A stretch of 64,000 bases of DNA from positions 1 through 64,000 of the forward strand of contig NZ_JOIR01000020.1 in assembly GCF_000720115.1 (NCBI RefSeq), given 5' to 3'. Below, piece after piece: positions 1 to 7,703 of the stretch (position 1 is the stretch's first letter; every line of letters starts with the position of its first letter). Source of the DNA: Streptomyces sp. NRRL F-2580. GTDB taxonomy: Bacteria; Actinomycetota; Actinomycetes; Streptomycetales; Streptomycetaceae. The notes below the pieces were generated by a model. That model did no database searches and was not told where the DNA came from. It saw only the letters and a list, made by a program, of their open reading frames with translations. The position numbers and the translations under genes were made by a program.

Positions 1-430
1 CTGGGCACCTTGCGTTCGACGCCCTGCGGGGATCACCCCGACACACACCCACCCCCGTCCCAACCGGCGGCTGCCCCGATCCCTCGGCCCCGCACCGCTG
101 ACCCCACCATCCAGTGCTGACGCACCATCCGGCCTCGCCGCACAATTCAACCTCGCCGCACCACTCCAGCCTCGCCGGCGTTTGAGGCGCGGGGCCCGGG
201 GCGGAGCCCCGATCTTTGAGCCGCACCATCCAGCTGCGCCGCACCGCCCCAGCCTCCGCCGCACCATCCAGCCTCGCCGCACCACTCCAGCCCCGCCGGC
301 GATTGAGGCGCGGGGTGCGGGGCGGAGCCCCGGGCTTTGCGCCGTGCCATCCGGCCTCACCGCACCATCCAGCCCCGCCGGCGTTTGAGGCGCGGGGTGC
401 GGGGCGGAGTCCCGGTAGGGTGCGGCGGGG
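1..430. other. Intergenic region with clustered interspersed repeats, no gene
   Basis: I find no credible gene here. Positions 1-160 hold nothing recognisable. From about 165 to 413 there are three tandemly arranged copies of the intergenic element described separately. The low-complexity CCAGCCnCGCC spacers between copies look like degraded partial copies. The stretch ends at the stop codon of the leftward gene at 431. Confidence 0.7.
165..413. repeat. Interspersed intergenic element, three copies
   Basis: Copies lie at 165-210, 286-331 and 367-413. Each reads TCCAGCCyCGCCGGCG, then TTTGAGGCGCGGGG, then a GC-rich tail ending GGCGGAGyCCC. The same element recurs at 41040-41356 and 62307-62420. 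CCCCG near one end and CGGGG in the middle can pair, so each copy may fold as a hairpin. All copies sit between genes, next to stop codons. Function unknown. Confidence 0.8.
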
Positions 431-1381
431 CTAGCCGGCGAGTTCGCGGGCCAGGGCGGCCAGTTCGGCGCGCCAGCCGCGGGGGATCCGGGCCCCGGCC
501 AGGGCTTCGTCCGCGCGGACCACGAGCGCGGCGATGGTCTCCTCGGCCCGGTCCCGCGCCTGCCCGTCGAAGAACACGTCGCGCAGGAACTGGGCGTCGC
601 CGTCGAAGCCCGGGCCGCCGCTCAGGAATCCGCGGATCCGCCAGGCCGCGTGCACGGCCCGCGCGTATTCCTCGTAGGCCTCGGCCAGGTCCTCGCGCCC
701 CGCGAGCCCGGCGCCGATCAGCAGCGCGTGCCGCAGCCCGTACCAGCCCGCGCCGCACCCGCTGCCGCAACCCTCCAGGCACTGCCCCGGCCAGGCGTCG
801 TCGAGGTACTCGGTCGCCGCGGCGGCCTCCATGTGCGCGCCGATGGCCCGCTCGGCGCGCAGGTCGTCCCACAACCGGCGGGCCTCGTGCGGCAGTCCGA
901 CCGCCAGCCGGTCCCCGTAGGCGAGGGCCAGATCCCCCGCGAGGACGGCGGTGCCCTCCCCGAACCGGCGCGGTTCGCCCCGCCAGCCGTTGCGTTCGTG
1001 CTCGGCGGCATGGCTGATGTGCAGGGTCGGGATGCCCCGGCGCAGCGGCGCGTTGTCCCGTACGTCGGCCCGTATCACCAGGCAGGTGTCGAGCAATTCG
1101 AGCGCGGCAGCCGCGGCCACCGCCTCCTGCCCCTCCGGGTCGCCACCGGCGGCGAGGTACCCGGTGAGGCAGATCGCGGGCCGGGCCCGTTCCCCGCCGG
1201 CCTGGACGAGCTCGGCCACGCCCATCACCAGGACGGCGCTGCGCGGGTCGGACGTGCGCCGGGTGCGGTGCTCCTCGGCGAGCAGTCCGGCGAGTCGTTC
1301 CTCGACCCGGTCGATCATGGCGTCACGCACCTGTCCGGGCGACGCGGTGCGCCACGGCTGGTCGTGTGTCGGTGTGGTCAT
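431..1381 (-). CDS. Polyprenyl synthetase family protein with degenerate aspartate-rich motifs
   Basis: 316 aa. The fold resembles all-alpha trans-isoprenyl diphosphate synthases: an N-terminal helix pair, then the block ADVRDNAPLRRGIPTLHI aligned with the usual DDxxD...RRGxPTxH. The first aspartate of motif 1 is Ala. The second motif, normally QIRDDLLG, reads RIRGFLSG and keeps neither metal-binding Asp. It is therefore probably not a working prenyl-diphosphate synthase and may be a pseudoenzyme or regulatory partner. An unusual Cys cluster (CLEGCGSGCG) sits mid-protein. The start is ATG at 1381, preceded by GGAGGG at good spacing; upstream in-frame codons lack an RBS. It lies downstream of the LAL regulator gene on the same strand with about 165 bp between them. 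Family membership is clear, function is not. Confidence 0.75.
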   Translation of the reverse strand: MTTPTHDQPWRTASPGQVRDAMIDRVEERLAGLLAEEHRTRRTSDPRSAVLVMGVAELVQAGGERARPAICLTGYLAAGGDPEGQEAVAAAAALELLDTCLVIRADVRDNAPLRRGIPTLHISHAAEHERNGWRGEPRRFGEGTAVLAGDLALAYGDRLAVGLPHEARRLWDDLRAERAIGAHMEAAAATEYLDDAWPGQCLEGCGSGCGAGWYGLRHALLIGAGLAGREDLAEAYEEYARAVHAAWRIRGFLSGGPGFDGDAQFLRDVFFDGQARDRAEETIAALVVRADEALAGARIPRGWRAELAALARELAG

Positions 1382-1547
1382 GGTGCCCTCCCTGCGGGCT
1401 ACGTCCTCATGACCGACTTTCCCGCACACAGGGCGCGGAAGCCACCGAAGAGCGCGCACAGACAGGTTCCGGCGTGCGCGGCGGGGGCCGGGAGTGCCTG
1501 GTGTCTGCCACGCCGGGGCGGGGAGGGATTGGCTTGCCATCACCTTG

Positions 1548-4253
1548 TCATACGGAGCCCCCGCCGCCTCGGACGAGCTCCGCGACGCCCGACTGGAGGT
1601 CGGCCGGGAGGGCTTGGCGGCCGGGAATGTTCAGTTTGCGGTAGACCCGGGTCAGGTGTTGTTCCACCGTGCTCACGGTGATGAAGAGCTTCTTCGCGAT
1701 CTCCCGGTTCGTGTGGCCGTGCACCGCGAGCAGGGCCACCCGCCGTTCCGACTCGCTCAGGCTCGCCACCAGTGCGGCGTCCGGCGCCCCGGTCGTCTCC
1801 TGCGCCTCGTCGTCCTCACCGGTGTGGCCGGGCAGGATCTTCACGCACAGCGCCTCGGCCCCGCCGGCCTTGGCCAGGTGCCAGGCCCGGCGTTCGACCA
1901 TGGCGGCCCGGGCCGGTTCGCCGACCTCGCGCAGCACCTGGCCGAAATCGCCCATGGCGCGCGCCAGTTCGTACTGGTCCCCGGAGCGCTGCAGTTCCTC
2001 GACGGCCCGGGCGAGCATCGCCTGGCGCTCCCTCGGCTCGCGCAGGGACGCCCGCAGCCGCAGCGATGTGCCGCGCACCCACGGGTCGGCGGCGTCCCGC
2101 GTGGTGAGCTGGTCCGCGAGGAACCGCTCGGCCTGGTGGGTCTCGCCGAGCCGGAGCAGTGCCTCCGCCGCGTCCGTGCGCCAGGGCAGGACCCGGGGCC
2201 GGTCCAGGCCCCACCGCTTCATGTGGCGGCCGATGTCCAGGAAGTCGCCGAGGGCCGCGTGGAACCGGCTCGTCGCCAGCGCGTACTGGCCCCGGGCGCG
2301 CAGGTGGCCCAGCACGTGGACGCTGCCCGCCAGTTCGCCGGGGACGGGCCGGCTGAGGGCGGCGGCCGCCTCCTCGGGCCGGCCCATGGCGATGCGGGCC
2401 CGGGCCAGCGTCCCCGCCACCGCGCTCAGCAGGATGCTGCCGCGCCGGCCCGGCGCCGAGCGCAGGACCTCCTCGGCGGTGTCCGCGGCGCCCGTCAGGT
2501 CGCCGGCGCGCAGTCGCGCCTCGGCGAGCAGACCGGCGAACACGGCCCGCCAGCCGCCGGCTCCGCGCCGCGTCGCCTGCCGGACGAACTCCTCGCACCA
2601 GGGCAGCGCGCGGGCCGGGCCGTCGAGGTAGAGCAGGGTGCGCAGGGCCTGCGCCACCGGTTCCACCGTGCCCTCGGCGAGGGTGGCACCGCGCAGGAAC
2701 AGTTCGGCGGCGCGGACGGCCGTGCCCTCCTCCGCCTCGCCCGGCAGGGTCCACAGGGCGGCCGGGTGGACGGCGGTGCGGGCGGGGCGGGCCGCCGGGT
2801 GCGGCCCGGCCTCGGCGTTCCCGCGGCGGGCGGAGGCGGCCCACCGGGGGAACGCCGAGAGGCCGTCCAGCGGGTCCTCGCCCGGTGCGCCGGCGCGGCG
2901 CCCGTCGGCGGGCGCGAGCCGTTCCAGTACGTCGACCGCCGCGTCGATGCGGCCCTGGGCGGCCAGCGCCCGGGCCAGCGAACCGAGCGCGCGCGGGTCC
3001 AGCCGGCCCCCGGCCACGACGGCCAGCGGGGCCGCGAGGTGGTGTTCGGCGGCGGCCGGGTCGGTGCGTCCGGCGACGGTGCTGAGCCTGACGCTCACCT
3101 CGGCGCGCAGCGTGTCGTCCGGGCAGGCCTCGTGGGCGAGCCGCAGGAGGGCCTCGGCCCGGTCGGGGTCCCCGTCCGCGGCGTGCTGGTCGGCGGCGGA
3201 GCGCAGGACGGGCAGCGCCCATTCCGCACGGGTGTGCCGTGCGGCGAGGAGGTGTGCGGCGGCCGTGGTGTCGGGGGCGCCCGACGCGCGGGCCAGCAGG
3301 GCGGCTTCGCGGTGCAGGGCCGTTCGGGCGGCCGGGTCCATCCGGTGGAGTACGGCGGCCCGCGCGGCGGGGTGGCGGAACCCGCCCGCGGGGGCGAGCA
3401 GACCTGCGGCCTCCAGTGCCGCGAGCGCCCGGGCCGCGGTGGCCTCGGCGGCGCCGGTCAGCCGTGCGAGGTGGGCGGGGGTCGCCAGGTCGTCGAGTAC
3501 GGCGATCGGCTCGGCCAGGTCGGCCGTGGCGGAACCGCTGTGGTGCAGGCAGGCGAGGACGGCCTCGGCGTAGCAGTCGCCGGGCAGGGCCCGCGGGTCC
3601 TGGAGCAGGGCCCGCAGCAGCAGCGGGTTTCCGCCGCTGGCCTCGTACAGCCGGCCGGCCTCCGCCTCGGTCCGGTCCGCCAGCATCGCGCGGACGGCCT
3701 CGGGGGCGAGCCGCTCCAGGCGCAGCCTCGCGAAGTGGGGCAGCCGGATCAGTTCGGTGCGCGGCAGCGGGTCGTCGCCGTGTTCGTGCGCGGACTCGGC
3801 GAGCACGAGCAGGACCGCGGCCTGCCGGGTCCCGCGCGCGAGGTGCAGCAGGTAGCGGCGGGACAGCTCGTCGACGTGGTGCAGGTCGTCGACGCAGACG
3901 ACCACCGGGGCGGCGAGGCTCAGTTCGCGGACGGCGTTGGCGAAGGCCCGCATGGACTCGACCCGTTCCGCTTCGTCCGGCGACGCCGGCGGCGGGGGGA
4001 GCGCACCGGCCGGGGCGTCGGCGGTCAGCTGGCGCAGGACGCCCAGCGGTTGGCCTTGTTCGGCCGCGGTGCCGATGGCGCGCAAAACGGTTCCGCCGCG
4101 GATCTCCGCTTGTCCCGCGGCCGTTTCGAGGAATTCGCTCTTTCCGCAGCCGACCGCACCCTCGACGAGCAGAATTCCGGAATTCCCTGCCGCGCAGCCG
4201 GAAAGCAGCGCATCTAATAGGGCAATTTCCTCGGCGCGCCGGAACAAAAGCAT
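1548..4253 (-). CDS. LAL-family (large ATP-binding LuxR) transcriptional regulator
   Basis: 901 aa. The N-terminus is an STAND-type NTPase: Walker A GAVGCGKS at residues 32-39 and Walker B VVVCVDD at about 117-123. A long Ala-rich tetratricopeptide-like middle follows. The C-terminal LuxR helix-turn-helix (about residues 840-895) contains LSESERRVALLAVHGHTNREIAKKLF. LAL proteins commonly activate antibiotic clusters. Codon 13 is TTA (4215-4217), inside the conserved N-terminal segment, so translation should depend on the bldA leucyl-tRNA. The ATG at 4253 has GGGGGA upstream and gives the normal LAL N-terminus. It lies leftmost beside the biosynthetic locus and is the best candidate cluster activator, though its target is not shown by sequence. 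Confidence 0.9.
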   Translation of the reverse strand: MLLFRRAEEIALLDALLSGCAAGNSGILLVEGAVGCGKSEFLETAAGQAEIRGGTVLRAIGTAAEQGQPLGVLRQLTADAPAGALPPPPASPDEAERVESMRAFANAVRELSLAAPVVVCVDDLHHVDELSRRYLLHLARGTRQAAVLLVLAESAHEHGDDPLPRTELIRLPHFARLRLERLAPEAVRAMLADRTEAEAGRLYEASGGNPLLLRALLQDPRALPGDCYAEAVLACLHHSGSATADLAEPIAVLDDLATPAHLARLTGAAEATAARALAALEAAGLLAPAGGFRHPAARAAVLHRMDPAARTALHREAALLARASGAPDTTAAAHLLAARHTRAEWALPVLRSAADQHAADGDPDRAEALLRLAHEACPDDTLRAEVSVRLSTVAGRTDPAAAEHHLAAPLAVVAGGRLDPRALGSLARALAAQGRIDAAVDVLERLAPADGRRAGAPGEDPLDGLSAFPRWAASARRGNAEAGPHPAARPARTAVHPAALWTLPGEAEEGTAVRAAELFLRGATLAEGTVEPVAQALRTLLYLDGPARALPWCEEFVRQATRRGAGGWRAVFAGLLAEARLRAGDLTGAADTAEEVLRSAPGRRGSILLSAVAGTLARARIAMGRPEEAAAALSRPVPGELAGSVHVLGHLRARGQYALATSRFHAALGDFLDIGRHMKRWGLDRPRVLPWRTDAAEALLRLGETHQAERFLADQLTTRDAADPWVRGTSLRLRASLREPRERQAMLARAVEELQRSGDQYELARAMGDFGQVLREVGEPARAAMVERRAWHLAKAGGAEALCVKILPGHTGEDDEAQETTGAPDAALVASLSESERRVALLAVHGHTNREIAKKLFITVSTVEQHLTRVYRKLNIPGRQALPADLQSGVAELVRGGGGSV
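4215..4217 (-). promoter_or_regulatory. Rare TTA (bldA-dependent) leucine codon in the LAL regulator
   Basis: The plus strand reads taa here, giving TTA as codon 13 of the regulator, directly after a CTA codon. TTA is very rare in Streptomyces and ties translation to bldA tRNA abundance and developmental timing. Confidence 0.85.
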
Positions 4254-4398
4254 AAGAGTCCCCCAGTGCCCCTGTTCCGCGCATTCGGCAGGAAGGCGCG
4301 AGCACGGAAAGGGACTGTTCGAGCGTGGAGCGAGCAGGAATTGACGGTCAGTCTAGGCGGGGACGGTACGGCCCACACTGTCCGGAAGTTGCCACGCA

Positions 4399-5274
4399 TC
4401 AATTCCCGCGGCCGGGGGCGGGGAAGATACGGCGCGGGATGTCGCGCGGGTGGCCGGGCCTCTGCCACTCCCGTGGATAGCCCACGGACACCTCCTCGAA
4501 GCGCACGCCGTCGTACCAGGTGGTGCGCGGGATGTGCAGGTGGCCGTAGACGACGGCGGCGGCCCGGAACCGCGTGTGCCAGTCGGCGGTGAGCTCGGTG
4601 CCGCACCACTGGGCGAACTCCGGGTGCCGCAGGATCCGGGTGGGGGTGCGCACGAGCGGGAAGTGGTTGACGAGCACGGTGCGCAGGTCGGGATCACAGG
4701 CGGCCAGCCGCTGCTCGGTGACGGCGACCCGGGCCCGGCACCACGCCTCCCGGGAGGCGTAGGGGTCGGGGTGCAGCATGAACTCGTCCGTGCAGACCAC
4801 CCCGGCCTCGTACGCCTGCTCCAGGGCTTCTTCCCTGGTGGCGGCCGTGGGGGTGCGGAAGCTGTAGTCGTACAGCAGGAAGAGGGGGGCCACGATCAGC
4901 GGGCCGCCCGGCCCCGCCCAGACGGGGTAGGGATCCTCGGGCGTGTGCACGCCGAAGGAGCGGCAGATCTCGACCAGCCGCCGGTAGCGCGCCTCCCCGC
5001 GCAGGGGGTGCGGATCGTCCCGTACGGTCCACAGTTCGTGGTTCCCGGGCGCCCACACCACGGTGGCGTAGCGCCGGGTGAGCAGGTCGAGCACCCATCG
5101 GAGATCGTCGAGCGACTCGCTCACGTCGCCGGCCACGATGAGCCAGTCGGCGGGACTGTCGGGATAGAGCTCCTCGACGATCCGGCGGTTCTCCGGGAAT
5201 CCGACATGGAGGTCGCTGATACCCATGAGGTTTCCGTGCGGCATTCCGTGAGTGTGCACGGCCGGAGGCGACAT
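4399..5274 (-). CDS. Calcineurin-like metallophosphoesterase, PptH-like
   Basis: 291 aa. Metallophosphoesterase motifs occur in order: DLH (D21, H23), GDV (D50), GNHE (77-80), NHFPL (about 211) and GHLH (about 251), enough for a di-metal centre. The ATG at 5274 is preceded by GGAAGGGG. It sits divergently next to a PptT-type phosphopantetheinyl transferase gene. In mycobacteria the neighbour of pptT is pptH (Rv2795c), a metallophosphoesterase that removes phosphopantetheine from carrier proteins, so by context and family this is probably an ACP phosphopantetheinyl hydrolase opposing the transferase. It has no signal peptide and is probably cytosolic. The generic phosphoesterase call is sure; the PptH role is inferred. 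Confidence 0.85.
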   Translation of the reverse strand: MSPPAVHTHGMPHGNLMGISDLHVGFPENRRIVEELYPDSPADWLIVAGDVSESLDDLRWVLDLLTRRYATVVWAPGNHELWTVRDDPHPLRGEARYRRLVEICRSFGVHTPEDPYPVWAGPGGPLIVAPLFLLYDYSFRTPTAATREEALEQAYEAGVVCTDEFMLHPDPYASREAWCRARVAVTEQRLAACDPDLRTVLVNHFPLVRTPTRILRHPEFAQWCGTELTADWHTRFRAAAVVYGHLHIPRTTWYDGVRFEEVSVGYPREWQRPGHPRDIPRRIFPAPGRGN

Positions 5275-5536
5275 GAACACCCCTTCCCTACCCCTCAATT
5301 GACGAGAACGAACCCCTGTTCGGGCACATGGCAGGGAGATGGCAATGCCCGCCCGGTCACCCGGCAGTGCCCCCGCAGGCACCGGTTGCACGGCCCGGTG
5401 GATGGCAGCAGCCTGGGAGAGAACCGGGGTTACTCCGGGTCAGTCCGGTTGACCTGGCACTTCGTTCCTGTTCGTGGCGGGGCGACGGCGCGAGCGTGGG
5501 AGCTGTCAGACCGAAACAGCGACCCGAGGGAATGCC
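5275..5536. promoter_or_regulatory. Shared divergent promoter region of the metallophosphoesterase and PptT-like genes
   Basis: This 262-bp gap separates two divergent starts, so promoters for both must lie here. TTGACC at about 5449 fits a -35 element for the rightward gene, but I could not settle a -10. No clear operator palindrome was found. Confidence 0.4.
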
Positions 5537-6265
5537 GTGCTCACAAAGCTCCTGCCCGCGAACGTCGCGACCGCCGAAGCCACCACCGACCCTGCCGACG
5601 TCTTCCTCTACCCCGAGGAGGAGCGCCTGATCCGCAACGCCGTACCCAAGCGGCGGCTGGAGTTCGGGACCGTCAGGTGGTGCGCCCGTCGCGCCATGGG
5701 ACAGCTGGGCCTGCCCCCCGCTCCCGTGGTGCCGGGCCGGCGCGGTGTCCCGCAGTGGGCGCCTTCGGTCGTGGGATCCATGACCCACTGCGCCGGTTTC
5801 CGGGGTGTGGCCCTCGCCCGCAGCACGGAGTTCGCCTCCGTGGGCGTCGACGCGGAGCCCAACGCCCCCATGCCGGAAGGCGTCCTCGCCTCGATCGCCC
5901 TGCCCGATGAGATCCGCCTCGTACGGGAGCTGGCGCGGGCGGTGCCCGAGGTGGCGTGGGACCGGCTGCTCTTCAGCATCAAGGAGGCCGTCTACAAGAC
6001 CTGGTTCCCGCTCACGGGCCAGGAACTCGACTTCACGGACGCCCTGGTGAGCGTCGATCCCGGACAGGAGACCTTCCACGCCAGGCTGTTGCCGGACCCC
6101 TCCACACTCTCCCCGGCCGGGCCGACCGCGTTCAGCGGCCGCTGGTCGGCGGAGAACGGCGTACTGCTGAGCGCCATAGCGGTGCCGGCTGCCCGGCTCG
6201 CCGCCGTGGGCGCTCCGGTACGGAGAAGCGCTCCCCGCATCTGCCGTGCGGGGAGCGCTTCCTGA
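5537..6265 (+). CDS. 4'-phosphopantetheinyl transferase, PptT/EntD-like
   Basis: 242 aa. It transfers phosphopantetheine from CoA to the conserved serine of carrier proteins. The Mg/CoA motifs are GVDAEP (D105, E107) and FSIKEAVYK (146-154), with THCAG near 83 and FGTVRWCARRA near 43, all matching the actinobacterial PptT subfamily. It starts at GTG 5537, with GAGGGA eight bases upstream; the earlier in-frame ATG lacks an RBS. The last 15 or so residues (VRRSAPRICRAGSAS) are encoded by a perfect terminator hairpin and look like a read-on extension. It is divergent from the PptH-like gene. A second Sfp-type transferase lies at 7704-8633, so this one is probably the housekeeping activator. Confidence 0.92.
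   Translation: MLTKLLPANVATAEATTDPADVFLYPEEERLIRNAVPKRRLEFGTVRWCARRAMGQLGLPPAPVVPGRRGVPQWAPSVVGSMTHCAGFRGVALARSTEFASVGVDAEPNAPMPEGVLASIALPDEIRLVRELARAVPEVAWDRLLFSIKEAVYKTWFPLTGQELDFTDALVSVDPGQETFHARLLPDPSTLSPAGPTAFSGRWSAENGVLLSAIAVPAARLAAVGAPVRRSAPRICRAGSAS
6226..6260. terminator. Perfect 14-bp hairpin overlapping the 3' end of the PptT-like gene
   Basis: AAGCGCTCCCCGCA (6226-6239) is exactly complementary to TGCGGGGAGCGCTT (6247-6260), with a 7-nt loop. It ends three bases before the TGA at 6263. It probably terminates transcription in both directions between the convergent transferase and small secreted-peptide genes. Confidence 0.8.
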
Positions 6266-6286
6266 ACCGCTAGCCGTGGGGGCCGG

Positions 6287-6478
6287 TCATCCCCATCGGT
6301 CGTCGTCCGGTACGACACCCACCTCCGGGGTGCCCCCATCGAGCGCGACGGCGATCACGGACTCGGCGGACACATTCGACGCCACCTGGCCCGCCACGGC
6401 CTGAACTCCCAGCGCTAATACCACACTCGTCACTACAGTCAAGCAAATCGAAGATACCTTAACGGAAATAGTTCTCAC
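6287..6478 (-). CDS. Small secreted or membrane peptide next to a LuxR-type regulator
   Basis: 63 aa. A GTG at 6478 with GGGGGAAG upstream gives MRTISVKVSSICLTVVTSVV, a basic N-terminus followed by a hydrophobic stretch ending in LGVQAVAGQVA, which reads as a Sec signal peptide with cleavage near the VAG. The mature part is about 35 residues, acidic, with no Cys, ending PEVGVVPDDDRWG. I recognise no family. It is transcribed divergently from the regulator at 6650, with a 171-bp shared intergenic region. That arrangement suggests an exported peptide acting with, or controlled by, that regulator; this is inference only. Confidence 0.6.
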   Translation of the reverse strand: MRTISVKVSSICLTVVTSVVLALGVQAVAGQVASNVSAESVIAVALDGGTPEVGVVPDDDRWG

Positions 6479-6649
6479 GACTTCCCCCAGTCGAAGATCG
6501 AGTTCCACTCCACCCGCACCGCCGGACACTTCCGACTCAGTGGCGCCGGGTGATGCGAACAGACTGCTCGATCTCGATCAGCCCCGCCAAGGGCGGTACG
6601 TTGGCGTAAAGTTACGTGGCAGCAAATACACCAACCAGCGGGGGCTGAG

Positions 6650-7687
6650 ATGTTTACAGGGGAGGGCTCGGATTCGGGGTTCGCCGAGCTGGACGACGTC
6701 AGCGCCACCGCGTACGGTCTCGCGGTCGAGTGCGGCCGCTTCGTACGCGATCAGATCGCCGAGCAGCTGTCACTGACGACCGAAGAGGTCGTACGGGTGG
6801 AACAGGTGCTGACCGGGGTGCGCCTGTTGCAGTCCATGCCGGGGAACGCCAACGAGCTCACCCCCGTCACACCCGATGTCGCGGCCGCCTCCCTGGTGGG
6901 GCCCGCCGAACGGCACATACGCGACCTGCAACAGGCGGTCACCGATGTCCGGGCCAAGCTGCTGTCCCTGACCCCCCTGTACTTCGAGGGACGCCGCCTG
7001 CGCAACCGGCTGGAGGCCTTCGACGTCATCACCGACGTCTCCCGGATCCAGGCGATGCTCGACCACCTGAGTCAGAACTGCAAGAGCGAGCTGCTCACCG
7101 TCCAGCCCGGTGGCGCACGCCCGGCGGATCTGCTCGCGCAGGCCAGGGACTCGGCCCTCTCCACCCTCTCCCGCGGCGTCCGGATCCGTACCATCTATCA
7201 GCACACCGCCCGCAATGACCTGCCCACCCGCTCCTACGTCCGCGAGGTCAGCGAACAGGGCGCGGAGATCCGCACCGCGGACGAAGTCATCGACCGGCTG
7301 ATCATCTACGACCGGGAGGTCGTCTTCCTGCCGGAACGCACCCATGGCGACAGCGCGCCCGGTGCGGCCATCGTCCGCGAGCCCACGCTCGTGGCGTTCC
7401 TGTGCTCCGTCTTCGAGTACCTGTGGGACGGCGCGTCCCCCTATGTCGTCGACTCCCAACGCTCCCCGGCCTCCTCGGACGAGCTCAAGTGGTCGATCAT
7501 CAGGCTGATGACCAAGGGGTACAAGGACGAGATGGTCGCGCGCCGGCTCGGCATGTCCGTGCGGACCTGCCGCCGCCACATCGCCGAGATCACCGAGGAG
7601 CTGGAGGCCACCAGCCGCTTCCAGGCGGGCTACAACGCCGCCCGGCAGGAGATGCTCTCCGGGGGGGCGGTCCCCTCCCTGTCGTGA
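6650..7687 (+). CDS. LuxR-type HTH regulator with TrmB-like sensor region
   Basis: 345 aa. The N-terminal 130 residues are helical. A middle segment (RIRTIYQHTARNDLPTRSYV, then VIDRLIIYDREVVFLPE) resembles the C-terminal sensor region of TrmB/PLD-like regulators. The C-terminal helix-turn-helix (about 275-330) contains IIRLMTKGYKDEMVARRLGM then SVRTCRRHIAEI, a LuxR-type domain. There is no phospho-receiver Asp domain. Such regulators are common inside Streptomyces natural-product clusters. The start is ATG 6650 after GGGGGCTGAG. It faces away from the small secreted peptide gene and ends 16 bp before the convergent biosynthetic operon. Ligand unknown. Confidence 0.85.
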   Translation: MFTGEGSDSGFAELDDVSATAYGLAVECGRFVRDQIAEQLSLTTEEVVRVEQVLTGVRLLQSMPGNANELTPVTPDVAAASLVGPAERHIRDLQQAVTDVRAKLLSLTPLYFEGRRLRNRLEAFDVITDVSRIQAMLDHLSQNCKSELLTVQPGGARPADLLAQARDSALSTLSRGVRIRTIYQHTARNDLPTRSYVREVSEQGAEIRTADEVIDRLIIYDREVVFLPERTHGDSAPGAAIVREPTLVAFLCSVFEYLWDGASPYVVDSQRSPASSDELKWSIIRLMTKGYKDEMVARRLGMSVRTCRRHIAEITEELEATSRFQAGYNAARQEMLSGGAVPSLS

Positions 7688-7703
7688 TCCCGGCAACGTG
7701 GCC

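Noticed and set aside
1494..4217. A 900-codon open frame on the plus strand antisense to the LAL regulator
   Set aside because: It is a mirror of high third-position GC in the real gene; its product is Arg/Gly/Pro-rich, shows no domain and has no RBS. The regulator on the other strand has clear motifs.
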